Assembly: GCF_900107925.1 (NCBI RefSeq)
Contig: NZ_FNUJ01000005.1
Coordinates: 248,001 to 312,000, forward strand
Origin: Amycolatopsis pretoriensis
GTDB taxonomy: Bacteria > Actinomycetota > Actinomycetes > Mycobacteriales > Pseudonocardiaceae
DNA length: 64,000 bases
Direction: 5' to 3'
In this document: in pieces, positions 1 through 8,568 of the stretch
How positions within the stretch are numbered: position 1 is the stretch's first letter
How the letters are laid out: each line of letters opens with the position of its first letter
Translations under genes and position numbers: made by a program
The notes under the pieces: model-generated
What the model saw: the letters and a program-made list of their open reading frames with translations, nothing else
Databases searched by the model: none
What the model was told of the DNA's origin: nothing

Positions 1-1
1 C

Positions 2-925
2 GTCCGGCCGGGCACGCTGCGCGGGACCAAGCGGTGGGCGGCCGCGGCGCTGGTCGTCGGGGCCCTCGGCGCCGTGACGCTGTTCGCGCAGCAGAGCGTC
101 GAACCCGCCCGCGCGCCCGACGGCACGTACACCGCGTTCCCGGGCGACGACTCGCGCGAGATCAACATGTTCAACTCGATCTTCCTGAACATCGTCGACG
201 GCGAGCACGACACCCAGGCCGACCTCGCCGCGCTCGGCCTGCCGCCGTCGTTCGCCCAGTACGCGGGCAACGGCTGGTGGCACCCGCACCCGGCGACGAT
301 GGACCCGCTCTACCCGGGTTACCGCGACAAGATGACCCGCGAGAACGTCCTCGGCTACTTCGCGAGCCACCCCGGCCGGACGCTCGAAGTGCTGGACCAG
401 GCCGCGACCGACCAGCTCACCGCCCGGCCGGGCTACCTCGGCAGCTTCGACCAGGAGGCCGGCTTCGCGCCGCACGCGCAGGAGTACCGGGTGCCGGTGG
501 TGTCGTGGCTGACCCGCCTGATCAGCCCGCTCGGCCTGCTCGCGCTGGTGCCGATCTGGCTGTTCGTGCTGGTCAGGGCCTGGAACCAGCGACGCGGGCC
601 GCTCGGCGTCGTGCTGGCGTTCCTGCTCACCGTCTCGCTGACGCAGTTCGGCACCGCGGCCCTCGGCGACGGCATCGAGGGCGTCAAGCACCAGTCCGTG
701 GCGCTGTTCACGATCCTGCTGGCGCTCGTCCTGGCCGCGCTGCCTCAGTCGCGTTCGAGCGAACCCCGGTGGGGGAGGAACTCCTCGGTCGGCGGGCCGT
801 CGTCGGCCGGCGGAACGCGTCCCGACGCCGGCTTGGGCCAGAACGGCGGCACTTCGAGCAGCACGAACACGAGCAGCCCGGCCAAGCCGACCAGGAAGAT
901 CGTCGACGACGACGCCAGCTTGTAG
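2..925 (+). CDS. Polytopic membrane protein, 5'-truncated
   Basis: The reading frame is open from the first bases of the window, so the start lies upstream. The visible part begins with a membrane segment (about bases 34-90), continues with an extracytoplasmic region rich in Trp, His and Tyr (motif WWHPHP), then has about three C-terminal membrane segments. This resembles the C-terminal half of actinobacterial GT-C-like or WsfD-like glycan-assembly membrane proteins, but I cannot assign the family. The last roughly 60 residues are a Ser/Gly-rich tail antisense to the end of the next gene (745-925), so either the convergent overlap is real or the true stop was lost by a frameshift. Confidence 0.6.
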   Translation, partial: VRPGTLRGTKRWAAAALVVGALGAVTLFAQQSVEPARAPDGTYTAFPGDDSREINMFNSIFLNIVDGEHDTQADLAALGLPPSFAQYAGNGWWHPHPATMDPLYPGYRDKMTRENVLGYFASHPGRTLEVLDQAATDQLTARPGYLGSFDQEAGFAPHAQEYRVPVVSWLTRLISPLGLLALVPIWLFVLVRAWNQRRGPLGVVLAFLLTVSLTQFGTAALGDGIEGVKHQSVALFTILLALVLAALPQSRSSEPRWGRNSSVGGPSSAGGTRPDAGLGQNGGTSSSTNTSSPAKPTRKIVDDDASL

Positions 926-1989
926 TTCACCGCCAGGTAGAGGAAGAACACGACGCCGACCCAGATGCGCCGGGCTTCACCGCGGTGCCGGTCGAGCTGG
1001 ACCGCGACCAGCCCGATGACCAGCGGCGCGAGCATCACGAAGACGCGTTGCGTGTCCGTGGCGACCAGTCGCCCGGCCAGGCAGCACAGCCCCAGCCAGA
1101 CGCTGGACACGAGCAGCAGGCTCCGGGTCCGTTCGCGCCGGAACTCGCGGTAGAGGCCGTAGGCGAAGATCAGCCAGAAGAAGCCGAACGTGCTGTACAG
1201 CGCGGCCTGGTCGACGCCCTTGTTCGACGACAGGGCGAACCGGATGTTGCCCAGCAGGCCGCTGTTGGCCTGCCCGGCGCCGAACCCGTAGTCGCCGCCG
1301 ATCAGCGCCTGGGCCCACAGCCGGAACGCGAAGTACAGGCCGCCCGCGACGACCACCGCGACCAGCCCGCCGATGACCTGCTTGTCGCGCAGCGACCGCG
1401 ACCGCGTCCACGCCGCCAGCGGGTAGAGCGGCGCGAGCAGCAGCGTCGTCTCCTTGTTGATCGCGCCGACGACGATCACCAGCGCGAACAGGATCAGCCG
1501 CCGGTCGAACAGCAGCCACAGCGCGAGCAGGTAGAGCAGGTTGTTCAGCGGGTCGACCAGGTACGGGTTGGAAAACGCGTACGGCGCGTACCAGAACGTG
1601 CAGGCCAGCGCGACGGCGGCGAGCGCCGAGGTGTAGAGCCGCAGGTTCAGGCGGACCCAGAGGAACTCGAAGAAGACGGTCGCCGCGGCGAGGGCCAGCG
1701 CGAACGTGAACGCCAGCCACACGGAGTCCAGGGAGATGCCGGTGAACCGGTTGACGGTGTGGACGAGCCACGGGCTGAGCATCCGCAGCGCGAACGGGTT
1801 GTCGACCTGGGCGCCGGTCTGCACCGACATCGCGTAGTACTCGGCGGCGTCACCCCACGCCTTCTCGTGCGCGTTCGGCTGCACGGGGGCGTAGGAGATG
1901 AGGTTGAGCAGTGTCACCGTGGCCAGGCCCAGGTACACCGCGACTCGGTGGCCGGCTCGTCTCACAGGCGATTCGATCACTGTCCCCAC
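745..1989 (-). CDS. Polytopic membrane protein, putative GT-C-type glycosyltransferase or mannosyltransferase-like
   Basis: This 414-residue protein has about nine to ten hydrophobic segments. An acidic stretch follows the first one (KAWGDAAEYYAMS), as in GT-C enzymes where an acidic residue in the first outer loop is catalytic, and NKETTLLLAPLYPL is a motif common in polytopic sugar-transferase-like proteins. The GTG start at 1989 is preceded by TAGGCT and six bases, which fits a leaderless transcript. The gene is divergent from the acyltransferase at 2092 and convergent with the partial gene upstream. The exact substrate is unknown; membership of the GT-C superfamily is inferred from topology only. 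Confidence 0.6.
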   Translation of the reverse strand: MGTVIESPVRRAGHRVAVYLGLATVTLLNLISYAPVQPNAHEKAWGDAAEYYAMSVQTGAQVDNPFALRMLSPWLVHTVNRFTGISLDSVWLAFTFALALAAATVFFEFLWVRLNLRLYTSALAAVALACTFWYAPYAFSNPYLVDPLNNLLYLLALWLLFDRRLILFALVIVVGAINKETTLLLAPLYPLAAWTRSRSLRDKQVIGGLVAVVVAGGLYFAFRLWAQALIGGDYGFGAGQANSGLLGNIRFALSSNKGVDQAALYSTFGFFWLIFAYGLYREFRRERTRSLLLVSSVWLGLCCLAGRLVATDTQRVFVMLAPLVIGLVAVQLDRHRGEARRIWVGVVFFLYLAVNYKLASSSTIFLVGLAGLLVFVLLEVPPFWPKPASGRVPPADDGPPTEEFLPHRGSLERD

Positions 1990-1995
1990 GCCGAA

Positions 1996-2001
1996 AGCCT
2001 A
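1996..2001 (-). promoter_or_regulatory. Leaderless -10 element TAGGCT for the 745-1989 gene
   Basis: TAGGCT lies six bases before the GTG start, so transcription would begin at or next to the start codon. No ribosome binding site is visible. Confidence 0.5.
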
Positions 2002-2079
2002 GTGGTCGTTCGAGCGGCGTGAGTTTCGCCCGGTTTGTGGTCTTCACCGCTGAACGGCGGTCAAGAACCTACGGTCCCG

Positions 2080-2085
2080 TAACCT
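2080..2085 (+). promoter_or_regulatory. Leaderless -10 element TAACCT for the PlsC gene
   Basis: TAACCT lies six bases before the ATG at 2092. A second TACGGT at 2070-2075 lies ten bases further upstream. There is no Shine-Dalgarno sequence. Confidence 0.5.
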
Positions 2086-2091
2086 GAACCG

Positions 2092-2820
2092 ATGGCCGAC
2101 CTCGTGTACCCGCCCGTGATCGCGGCGGCCCGGACGATGTTCCGGGTACTGGACAACCGCATCCGGGTCGAGGGCGCGGAGCACATCCCGCGCCGCGGCG
2201 GCGCGGTCATCGCGTGCAACCACGTGAGCTACCTGGACTTCATCTTCTGCGGCCTCGGCGCGCGCCCGGCCAAGCGCCTGACGCGGTTCATGGCGAAGAA
2301 GGAGATCTTCGACAACCGGATCGCCGGGCCGCTGATGCGCGGGATGCACCACATCTCCGTCGACCGCGACGCCGGCCTCGCCTCCTACCGCGAAGCCCTC
2401 GCGAAGCTGCAGGCCGGCGAGGTCGTCGGCGTCTTCCCGGAGGCGACGATCAGCCGGTCGTTCACCGTCAAGGAGATCAAGTCCGGCGCGGTCCGGATGG
2501 CCGCGGCGGCGAACGTCCCGGTCGTGCCGATGGCGCTCTGGGGCACCCAGCGGCTCTGGACGAAGGGCCGGCCGAAGGACCTGACCCGCCGCCACGTGCC
2601 GATCTCGATCCTCATCGGCGAGCCGATGCACCCGGCCAAGGGCGACGACTGGGACGTCGTCACGAAGGAGCTGCGCACCCGGATGAGCGCGCTCGTCGAC
2701 CGCGCCCAGGCCGAGTACCCGGACCAGCCCGCCTCCGAGGAAGAACGCTGGTGGCTGCCCGCCCACCTTGGCGGCACCGCGCCGACCCCGGAGGAAGCGG
2801 CCGAGCTCGACCGCCGCTAG
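2092..2820 (+). CDS. 1-acylglycerol-3-phosphate O-acyltransferase family (PlsC-like)
   Basis: The 242-residue protein carries the acyltransferase block I NHVSYLD (H-x4-D, about residue 42) and block III FPEATISRSF, the signatures of glycerolipid acyltransferases that acylate lysophosphatidic acid or other lysolipids at the inner membrane face. Length is typical for the family. The C-terminus is charged and lacks extra domains. It ends by sharing the bases CTAG with the stop of the convergent HAD gene. Actinobacteria have many paralogues, so the acceptor could be a phospholipid or a lipoglycan precursor; assignment as the essential plsC is not made. Confidence 0.85.
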   Translation: MADLVYPPVIAAARTMFRVLDNRIRVEGAEHIPRRGGAVIACNHVSYLDFIFCGLGARPAKRLTRFMAKKEIFDNRIAGPLMRGMHHISVDRDAGLASYREALAKLQAGEVVGVFPEATISRSFTVKEIKSGAVRMAAAANVPVVPMALWGTQRLWTKGRPKDLTRRHVPISILIGEPMHPAKGDDWDVVTKELRTRMSALVDRAQAEYPDQPASEEERWWLPAHLGGTAPTPEEAAELDRR

Positions 2821-3632
2821 AACCAGCGCTCGAGAACCTGCGCGACGCCGTCTTCGCCGGCCGGGCCGGTGATCTCGTCGGCGACGTCCTGGACCTTCGG
2901 GTGCCCGTTCTCCATCGCGACGCCGTGGCCGGCCCAGCGCAGCATCTCGACGTCGTTGGGCATGTCGCCGAAGGCGATCACCCGCTCCCGCTCGACGCCC
3001 AGCCGCTCGGCGACGTCGGCCAGGCCGGTCGCCTTCGTGATGCCGTGCGCGGACAGCTCGACCAGCCCGCCCGAGGACGAGTACGTGACGTCGACCTCGC
3101 GGTCGAACAACGCGGTGATCGCGTCCGCCATTTCCTCCGACGACATCCCGACGTGGCTGACCAGCAGCTTGATCGCCGGGTGCCCGAGCACCTCGGCGCG
3201 CGGCGCGGTGCGGCCTTCGCCGTCGCCCCACGGGTTGTGGTACTTCGGCTCGATCACGAAGCTGCGCATCTCGTGGTCGGCGTCGGTGCTGACGCGCTCG
3301 GCGGCCAGCCGGCAGCCGGGCACGGCCTTGTCGAGCGCGTGCGCGATGTCGTTGAGCAGCTCGGGCCGGAGCAGGCCGTGCACCGCGACGACCTCCTCGC
3401 GGCCGCAGTCGTACAGGACGGCGCCGTTCGCGCACACGGCGAACCCGGTCAGGTCGAGGGGCTTGGCCACGGGCGCGATCCAGCGCGGCGGGCGGCCGCT
3501 GGCCAGCACGAACGGGACGTCCGCCTCGATCGCCCGGCGGACGGTCGCGATGGTGCGGGCGCTGAGCGATTCGGAGGGGCCGAGCAGGGTGCCGTCGACG
3601 TCGGACGCGATCAACTGAGGTCTCTCCACCAC
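2817..3632 (-). CDS. HAD-superfamily hydrolase, Cof/SupH type
   Basis: The 271-residue protein opens with the HAD nucleophile motif SDVDGTLLG (motif I, DxDGT) and has motif III/IV FGDMPNDVEMLRWAGHGVAMENG near the C-terminus, with a large C2B-type cap between them. These are phosphatases acting on sugar phosphates or related small molecules in the cytosol. The start is GTG at 3632 or the adjacent GTG at 3629; GACAAT-N6 before 3629 would give a leaderless mRNA. The substrate cannot be read from the sequence. Confidence 0.85.
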   Translation of the reverse strand: MVERPQLIASDVDGTLLGPSESLSARTIATVRRAIEADVPFVLASGRPPRWIAPVAKPLDLTGFAVCANGAVLYDCGREEVVAVHGLLRPELLNDIAHALDKAVPGCRLAAERVSTDADHEMRSFVIEPKYHNPWGDGEGRTAPRAEVLGHPAIKLLVSHVGMSSEEMADAITALFDREVDVTYSSSGGLVELSAHGITKATGLADVAERLGVERERVIAFGDMPNDVEMLRWAGHGVAMENGHPKVQDVADEITGPAGEDGVAQVLERWF

Positions 3633-3696
3633 CCCATTGTCCCTGACACGTTCGGGTGGCCTCGTCCCCGTCCGAGCGATTGTCGGTGGTTACCGA

Positions 3697-3702
3697 TACG
3701 GT
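3697..3702 (+). promoter_or_regulatory. Leaderless -10 element TACGGT for the LLM oxidoreductase
   Basis: TACGGT is followed by eight bases and the GTG at 3711, which fixes the start codon of the downstream gene. Confidence 0.5.
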
Positions 3703-3710
3703 CCGGCATT

Positions 3711-4607
3711 GTGCGAGTAGGCATCGTCATTCTCCCTGAAGATCGTTGGTGGGCGGCCGAGCCGAAGTGGCGTGCCGCCGAGGAGTACGGCTTCGACCAC
3801 GCCTGGACCTATGACCACCTGGGCTGGCGCAACCTGGTCGACGGCCCGTGGTTCTCCGCCGTCCCGACCTTGACCGCGGCCGCGATGGTGACGTCCCGGA
3901 TCCGGCTGGGCACCTTCGTGGCGTCCCCGGTCGCGCGGCACCCCGTGCCGTTCATGCGCGAGCTGACCACCTTGGACGACATCTCCGACGGCCGGTTCGT
4001 CCTGGGCGTCGGCGCGGGCGTCGACCACCAGCACTACGACGGCGCGGTGCTCGGCGCCCCTGAGCTGACGGTCAAGCAGCGCGCCGACCGCTTCACCGAG
4101 TTCGTCGAGGCGCTCGACGGGCTGCTGATGACCGACAAGTTCGACTTCGACGGCGAGTACTACCGGGCCCGCGAGGCCCGCAACCTGCCGGGCACGGTCC
4201 AGCGCCCGCGGCTGCCGTTCGTGGTCGCGGCCAACGGTCCCCGGACGATGACGCTGGCCGCGCGCTTCGGCGCGGGCTGGGTCACCACGGGCCGCGGCGG
4301 CAAGACCGAGGACGAGTGGTGGGCCGGCATCAAGCAGCTCACCGACCTCTTCGACGAGCGTCTCGACGCGGCCGGGCGCGAGCGGGCGAGCATCCAGCGG
4401 CACCTGAGCCTGGACGCGTCGCCGGTGTTCTCGCTGAGCAGCGTGGAGGCTTTCCGCGACGCCGCGGGCCGCGCGGGCGAACTGGGCTTCACCGACGTCA
4501 TCGCGCACTGGCCGCGCTCGTCGTCGCCGTACGAAGGCCGGGAAGCGGTGCTGGAGCAGGTCGCGAGCGACGTCCTGCCCGAACTGCACGCTGGTCCGAA
4601 CGGGTGA
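3711..4607 (+). CDS. LLM-class flavin/F420-dependent oxidoreductase
   Basis: The 298-residue protein is a luciferase-like monooxygenase (TIM barrel). It starts VRVGIVILPEDRW, has a strand with the motif FDHAWTYDHL, the segment RIRLGTFVASPVARHP and GRFVLGVGAG, all typical of bacterial F420- or FMN-dependent members. The frame is open far upstream in noncoding sequence, but the GTG at 3711 with a TACGGT box eight bases before it and the immediate start of homology set the start. It probably catalyses hydride transfer or oxygenation of an unknown cytosolic substrate. It converges on the membrane protein at 4745 with a strong terminator between. Confidence 0.82.
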   Translation: MRVGIVILPEDRWWAAEPKWRAAEEYGFDHAWTYDHLGWRNLVDGPWFSAVPTLTAAAMVTSRIRLGTFVASPVARHPVPFMRELTTLDDISDGRFVLGVGAGVDHQHYDGAVLGAPELTVKQRADRFTEFVEALDGLLMTDKFDFDGEYYRAREARNLPGTVQRPRLPFVVAANGPRTMTLAARFGAGWVTTGRGGKTEDEWWAGIKQLTDLFDERLDAAGRERASIQRHLSLDASPVFSLSSVEAFRDAAGRAGELGFTDVIAHWPRSSSPYEGREAVLEQVASDVLPELHAGPNG

Positions 4608-4699
4608 CATCCGGCTAGCCGGGAAACCGATTGCCGTCCCTCAGGCGTCCATCACTGCAGACGCCAGAGATCACCCCGGGGGTGGTTGGGGGACGGAGG

Positions 4700-4740
4700 G
4701 CCCTCGTGGCCGCGGCACGGGGCGCCGCGGCCACGAGGGC
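4700..4740. terminator. Bidirectional hairpin terminator
   Basis: A 16-bp perfect stem (4700-4715 with 4725-4740) has a nine-base loop and is followed by TTT. It lies between two convergent genes and can serve both. Confidence 0.75.
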
Positions 4741-4744
4741 TTTG

Positions 4745-6847
4745 TCATTTGACGAGCTGGTAGATCACGGCGCCCGGGTTCCGGTACACCTCGCGCACGA
4801 AGTCGTGCCCGTCGAGGTGCCGCAGGCCCGGCGCGATCGGGGTGTCCCGGCGGATGGTGCCGCTGCCGACCAGCACGTAGTGGATGTTCAGCCGCCGCGT
4901 GGCCGCGCGGACCTCCGGGTCGCTGTCGTAGTCGCCGAAGTGCAGCGCCAGGTAGAGCGCGTCCGGGGGCGCGACGCCGGCGTCGTAGTGGCCGGCCACC
5001 GGGTGCACCCCGGTGAGCGCGTACATCCACGCCGTGCCGTCCATGCGGTCGTTGAGCACCTTCTCCTCGGCCGGGATCCCCAGCGTGCCGAGGTGCTCCA
5101 TCGCGTCGATCTCGTCCTGGCTCACCGGCGGGACGGTCTCGCCCGGCAGGCCGTTGTAGTACAGCAGCGACACGGTCTTGGCGTTGGCCGCGCGGTAGAA
5201 CCCGCCGGTCAGCACGCCCATCGCGACGACCAGCAGCACCGCGGTCGCCAGCCCGACCCGGCCGGTCAGCCACGGCCGCGCGCGCACCCAGGCGCGGCCG
5301 CTCGCCAGCTTCGCCACCCAGCGCTGGGCCTCGCTCATGCCGTGCGCGGCGAGCAGGCACATCGGGATCGCGGCCAGTGCCATCAGCCGGAACCGGTCGT
5401 TCCACCAGGGCCGCGACAGCGCGATCACCCAGTCTTCGCCGCCGAAGCACGCGACGACGACGAACAGCGCGGACAGCCCGAGCGCCGAAAGCACCACCCA
5501 GCGCATCCGCCGCAGCGCCACCAGCGTCAGCACGCCGATCGCGAGGAACACCGTCAGCCAGATCTGCGGGACCGGCAGCACCTGCTTGAACGTCGCCAGC
5601 ATGGCGAGGGCCTTCCACACCGCCATGTGCGAGCCCCAGGCGTGGTACGGGTACGACCCGGACGTGAAGGTGATCGCGCCGAGGATCATCGGCGCGGACA
5701 GCACGCCGGCCCCCGCCATCACCGGCACCATCCGCAGGACGTCACCGCCGACGACCCGCCAAGCCGCCTTTTCCGGTGCGACGCCGTCGACGCGCTTGCC
5801 CCGCAGCGCCCGGTACCAGCGCTGCACGACCAGCGGGAACGCGAACAGCAGTGCCCCGAACAACGCGCTCGAGTGCGCGGCCAGCAGGCCGGTCGCGCTC
5901 AGCGCCAGCACCGCGCCGGTGTCGACGCCCGGCCGCACGACGAACCGCTGCAGCGCGACCACGGCCAGCGGCGTCAGCACGATCCCGAGCGCGAAGGGCA
6001 GCAGGCCGCTCGACACGGACTCGTACGCCCCGGTCGTCGCGCCGCCCGCGACGAGCGCCGCGCTGCCGGCGAACACCGCGCGGCCGCCGAGCTGGCGCAC
6101 CAGCGCGACCATGGCCAGCGCGAACAGCCCGGCGATCGGCATCGTCACGGCGTTGAGCGTCACCGGGACCGACGTGCCCGACAGCTGGTAGACCAGCGCG
6201 CCGACCAGGTGGTAGGCGTTCGGGTAGAAGGAGCCGTCCGGGTACCAGTTGATGGTGCCCATGCCGGTCAGGGAGCCGTCGCCGGTCTCCGCGATGTAGC
6301 GGATGCCGTTCGCGTGGAAGACGGTGTCCCAGCGCTGGAACACCGCGGTCGTCCCGCCGCGGCCGGTGATGACGACGGCGATCGACACGGCCGTGGCGAC
6401 CGCCACGCAGGCCCCGACGGCCAGGTGCGCGCGCCGCGTCCACGGCGTCGGCGGCTCCTCGGCGCCCGGCGTCATCCAGCCCCGGGCGATCGCCAGCCGG
6501 CGCAGGCCGTAGAGCACGGCGGCGAGCAGCAGCGTGACCGCGGCGACGCTCAGCGGGCCGTACGGGACGTGCGCGATCGCCAGCCACGGGCCGGCCAGGC
6601 CGGTGATGGCGTAGCTGAGCAGCGGCGCGAGCCCGGCCAGAGCCCAGCCGCGCAGGCCGGCGGCCCACCCGACCACGCCGCCGGGCACCGCCAGGACGGC
6701 CAGGTAGGTGGCCACGGCGGTGAAGTAGCTCCAGAAGTCCTCGGGTGCAGGCACTGCTTTCCAGGTGTGTCGTAGGCCGAAATGTGATAGTCGGGTGCGA
6801 GCCGGGTCAGCGACCCCCGTACCCTCGACGCCCGTGAGCGCGCACAC
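4745..6847 (-). CDS. Large polytopic membrane protein, DUF6541-like, next to glf
   Basis: Up to 700 residues with roughly twelve to fourteen membrane helices in the N-terminal two thirds and a mixed C-terminal soluble region containing YALTGVHPVAGHYDAG. Proteins of this kind (often labelled DUF6541) lie beside galactan genes in Corynebacteriales and Pseudonocardiaceae and are suspected cell-envelope glycan enzymes or transporters; no function is proven. The longest start (GTG 6847) overlaps the glf start; an alternative GTG at 6754, just before APEDFWSYF, would leave an 80-base divergent promoter region and seems at least as likely. Confidence 0.65.
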   Translation of the reverse strand: MCALTGVEGTGVADPARTRLSHFGLRHTWKAVPAPEDFWSYFTAVATYLAVLAVPGGVVGWAAGLRGWALAGLAPLLSYAITGLAGPWLAIAHVPYGPLSVAAVTLLLAAVLYGLRRLAIARGWMTPGAEEPPTPWTRRAHLAVGACVAVATAVSIAVVITGRGGTTAVFQRWDTVFHANGIRYIAETGDGSLTGMGTINWYPDGSFYPNAYHLVGALVYQLSGTSVPVTLNAVTMPIAGLFALAMVALVRQLGGRAVFAGSAALVAGGATTGAYESVSSGLLPFALGIVLTPLAVVALQRFVVRPGVDTGAVLALSATGLLAAHSSALFGALLFAFPLVVQRWYRALRGKRVDGVAPEKAAWRVVGGDVLRMVPVMAGAGVLSAPMILGAITFTSGSYPYHAWGSHMAVWKALAMLATFKQVLPVPQIWLTVFLAIGVLTLVALRRMRWVVLSALGLSALFVVVACFGGEDWVIALSRPWWNDRFRLMALAAIPMCLLAAHGMSEAQRWVAKLASGRAWVRARPWLTGRVGLATAVLLVVAMGVLTGGFYRAANAKTVSLLYYNGLPGETVPPVSQDEIDAMEHLGTLGIPAEEKVLNDRMDGTAWMYALTGVHPVAGHYDAGVAPPDALYLALHFGDYDSDPEVRAATRRLNIHYVLVGSGTIRRDTPIAPGLRHLDGHDFVREVYRNPGAVIYQLVK
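6820..6825 (+). promoter_or_regulatory. Leaderless -10 element TACCCT for glf
   Basis: TACCCT followed by eight bases and GTG at 6834; there is no ribosome binding site, so the glf operon message is probably leaderless. Confidence 0.5.
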
Positions 6848-8057
6848 GAACCCCGCACAGATTACTGAAGACGATTTCGCAGGTTACGACCTCGTCGTCG
6901 TCGGGTCCGGTTTCTTCGGCCTGACCGTCGCCGAACGGGCCGCGGCCGAGCTGGGCAAGAAGGTCCTCATCCTCGAGCGGCGCAGCCACCTGGGCGGCAA
7001 CGCGTACTCCGAGGCCGACCCGGAGACCGGGATCGAGGTGCACAAGTACGGCGCGCACCTGTTCCACACCTCGAACAAGCGCGTCTGGGAGTACGTGAAC
7101 CGCTTCACCGAGTTCACGGGCTACCAGCACCGCGTGTTCGCGCGGGTCAAGGACCAGGTCTACTCGTTCCCGATGAACCTGGGTCTGATCAACCAGTTCT
7201 TCGGCAAGTCGCACACGCCGGACGAGGCTCGCGAGCTGATCGCCAAGCAGGCGTCCGAGTTCGAGACGGGCAACGCGCAGAACCTCGAGGAGAAGGCGAT
7301 CTCGCTGGTCGGCCGTCCCCTCTACGAGGCGTTCATCCGCGGGTACACCGCGAAGCAGTGGGAGAACGACCCCAAGAACCTGGGCGAGAACATCATCACG
7401 CGCCTGCCGGTCCGCTACAACTTCGACAACCGGTACTTCAACGACACCTACGAGGGCCTGCCCGTCAACGGGTACACCGCGTGGCTCGAGAAGATGGCCG
7501 AGCACGAGAACATCGAGATCCGGCTGAACGTCGACTACTTCGACGTCCGCGAGCACATCCCGGCCGGCACCCCGACCGTCTACACGGGTCCGCTGGACCG
7601 CTACTTCGGCTACTCGGCGGGCCGGTTCACCTGGCGCACCGTCGACTTCGAGTCCGAGGTCGCGCAGACCGGCGACTTCCAGGGCACCTCGGTCGTCAAC
7701 TACAACGACCAGGAAGTCCCCTACACGCGGATCATCGAGTTCCGGCACTTCCACCCGGAGCGCGACTACCCCAAGGACAAGACGGTCATCTTCCGCGAGT
7801 ACTCCCGCTTCGCGGGCGAGGAAGACGAGCCATACTACCCGATCAACACCCCGGACAACCGCGAGAAGCTCGAGGCCTACCGGGAGCTGGCCAAGACCGA
7901 GGCGCGGGAGAAGAACGTGCTGTTCGGCGGCCGGCTGGGCACGTACAAGTACCTCGACATGCACATGGCCATCGGCTCGGCGCTGTCGGCGTTCGACAAC
8001 AAGATCGCCCCGCACCTGACCGACGGCGCGCCGCTCGACGGGTCCCTCGATGCTTGA
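6834..8057 (+). CDS. glf: UDP-galactopyranose mutase
   Basis: The 407-residue flavoenzyme interconverts UDP-galactopyranose and UDP-galactofuranose, the donor for galactan. The FAD Rossmann motif GSGFFGLTVAERAA is at about residues 23-36, followed by ERRSHLGGNAYSE and KYGAHLFHTSNKRVWEYV, and later FNDTYEGLPVNGYT and KYLDMHMAIGSAL, all hallmarks of bacterial Glf. The GTG at 6834 was chosen over an upstream in-frame codon because a TACCCT box is eight bases before it. Its stop overlaps the PAP2 gene by eight bases, suggesting translational coupling. Galactofuranose is then used by GlfT1 and GlfT2 encoded in this window. Confidence 0.96.
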   Translation: MSAHTNPAQITEDDFAGYDLVVVGSGFFGLTVAERAAAELGKKVLILERRSHLGGNAYSEADPETGIEVHKYGAHLFHTSNKRVWEYVNRFTEFTGYQHRVFARVKDQVYSFPMNLGLINQFFGKSHTPDEARELIAKQASEFETGNAQNLEEKAISLVGRPLYEAFIRGYTAKQWENDPKNLGENIITRLPVRYNFDNRYFNDTYEGLPVNGYTAWLEKMAEHENIEIRLNVDYFDVREHIPAGTPTVYTGPLDRYFGYSAGRFTWRTVDFESEVAQTGDFQGTSVVNYNDQEVPYTRIIEFRHFHPERDYPKDKTVIFREYSRFAGEEDEPYYPINTPDNREKLEAYRELAKTEAREKNVLFGGRLGTYKYLDMHMAIGSALSAFDNKIAPHLTDGAPLDGSLDA

Positions 8058-8568
8058 GAAGGGGCAGCCCACCGGAGAGGTGGCGGTCCTGGCGAAGGCG
8101 CAGGGCTTTCTGAAGAGTGAAGCTTCGGTGAAGGCCGCGCGCGGCATGTCCCACTTCGGTGAGCACGCGCTCGGCTGGTTCGGCCTGGGCCTCCTCGGGG
8201 CCGTGGTCGACAAGAAGCGGCGCAAGGACTGGCTGGTCGCCTCAGCCGGGGTCGTGGGCGCGCACGCGGCGTCGATCGCGGTGAAACGCGTGGTCAGGCG
8301 GCCGCGCCCGGACCACCCGAGCGTCGAGGTCCTGGTCGGCACGCCGAGCAAGCTGAGCTTCCCGTCGTCGCACGCGACGTCCACGACGGCGGCGGCGGTG
8401 CTCTACTCCGGATTGACCGGGCGTAACCTGGTGCCCGCCCTGGTACCGCCGATGCTGGCCTCGAGGCTCGTGCTCGGCGTTCACTATCCGACAGACGTTC
8501 TGGCCGGTGCAGCTCTCGGGGGGCTCGTCGGTGGTCTGATACGACGGAAGCTGAAGAAGAACCCATGA
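8050..8568 (+). CDS. PAP2-family phosphatase, candidate decaprenylphosphoryl-5-phosphoribose phosphatase
   Basis: The 172-residue membrane phosphatase has the three PAP2 motifs: KRVVRRPRP (K-x6-RP), PSSHATS, and SRLVLGVHYPTD with the catalytic His. Sitting between glf and the DPPR synthase gene, overlapping both (8 and 4 bases), it matches the position of M. tuberculosis Rv3807c. The inferred reaction is removal of the 5-phosphate from decaprenylphosphoryl-phosphoribose before DprE1/DprE2 epimerise it to the arabinose donor. Function is inferred from family and context; the phosphatase fold itself is certain. Confidence 0.88.
   Translation: MLEKGQPTGEVAVLAKAQGFLKSEASVKAARGMSHFGEHALGWFGLGLLGAVVDKKRRKDWLVASAGVVGAHAASIAVKRVVRRPRPDHPSVEVLVGTPSKLSFPSSHATSTTAAAVLYSGLTGRNLVPALVPPMLASRLVLGVHYPTDVLAGAALGGLVGGLIRRKLKKNP

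Noticed and set aside
34..2022. Long plus-strand frame of 662 codons over the first two genes
   Set aside because: It is an Arg/Pro-rich shadow of the real frames on both strands; high GC keeps such frames open.
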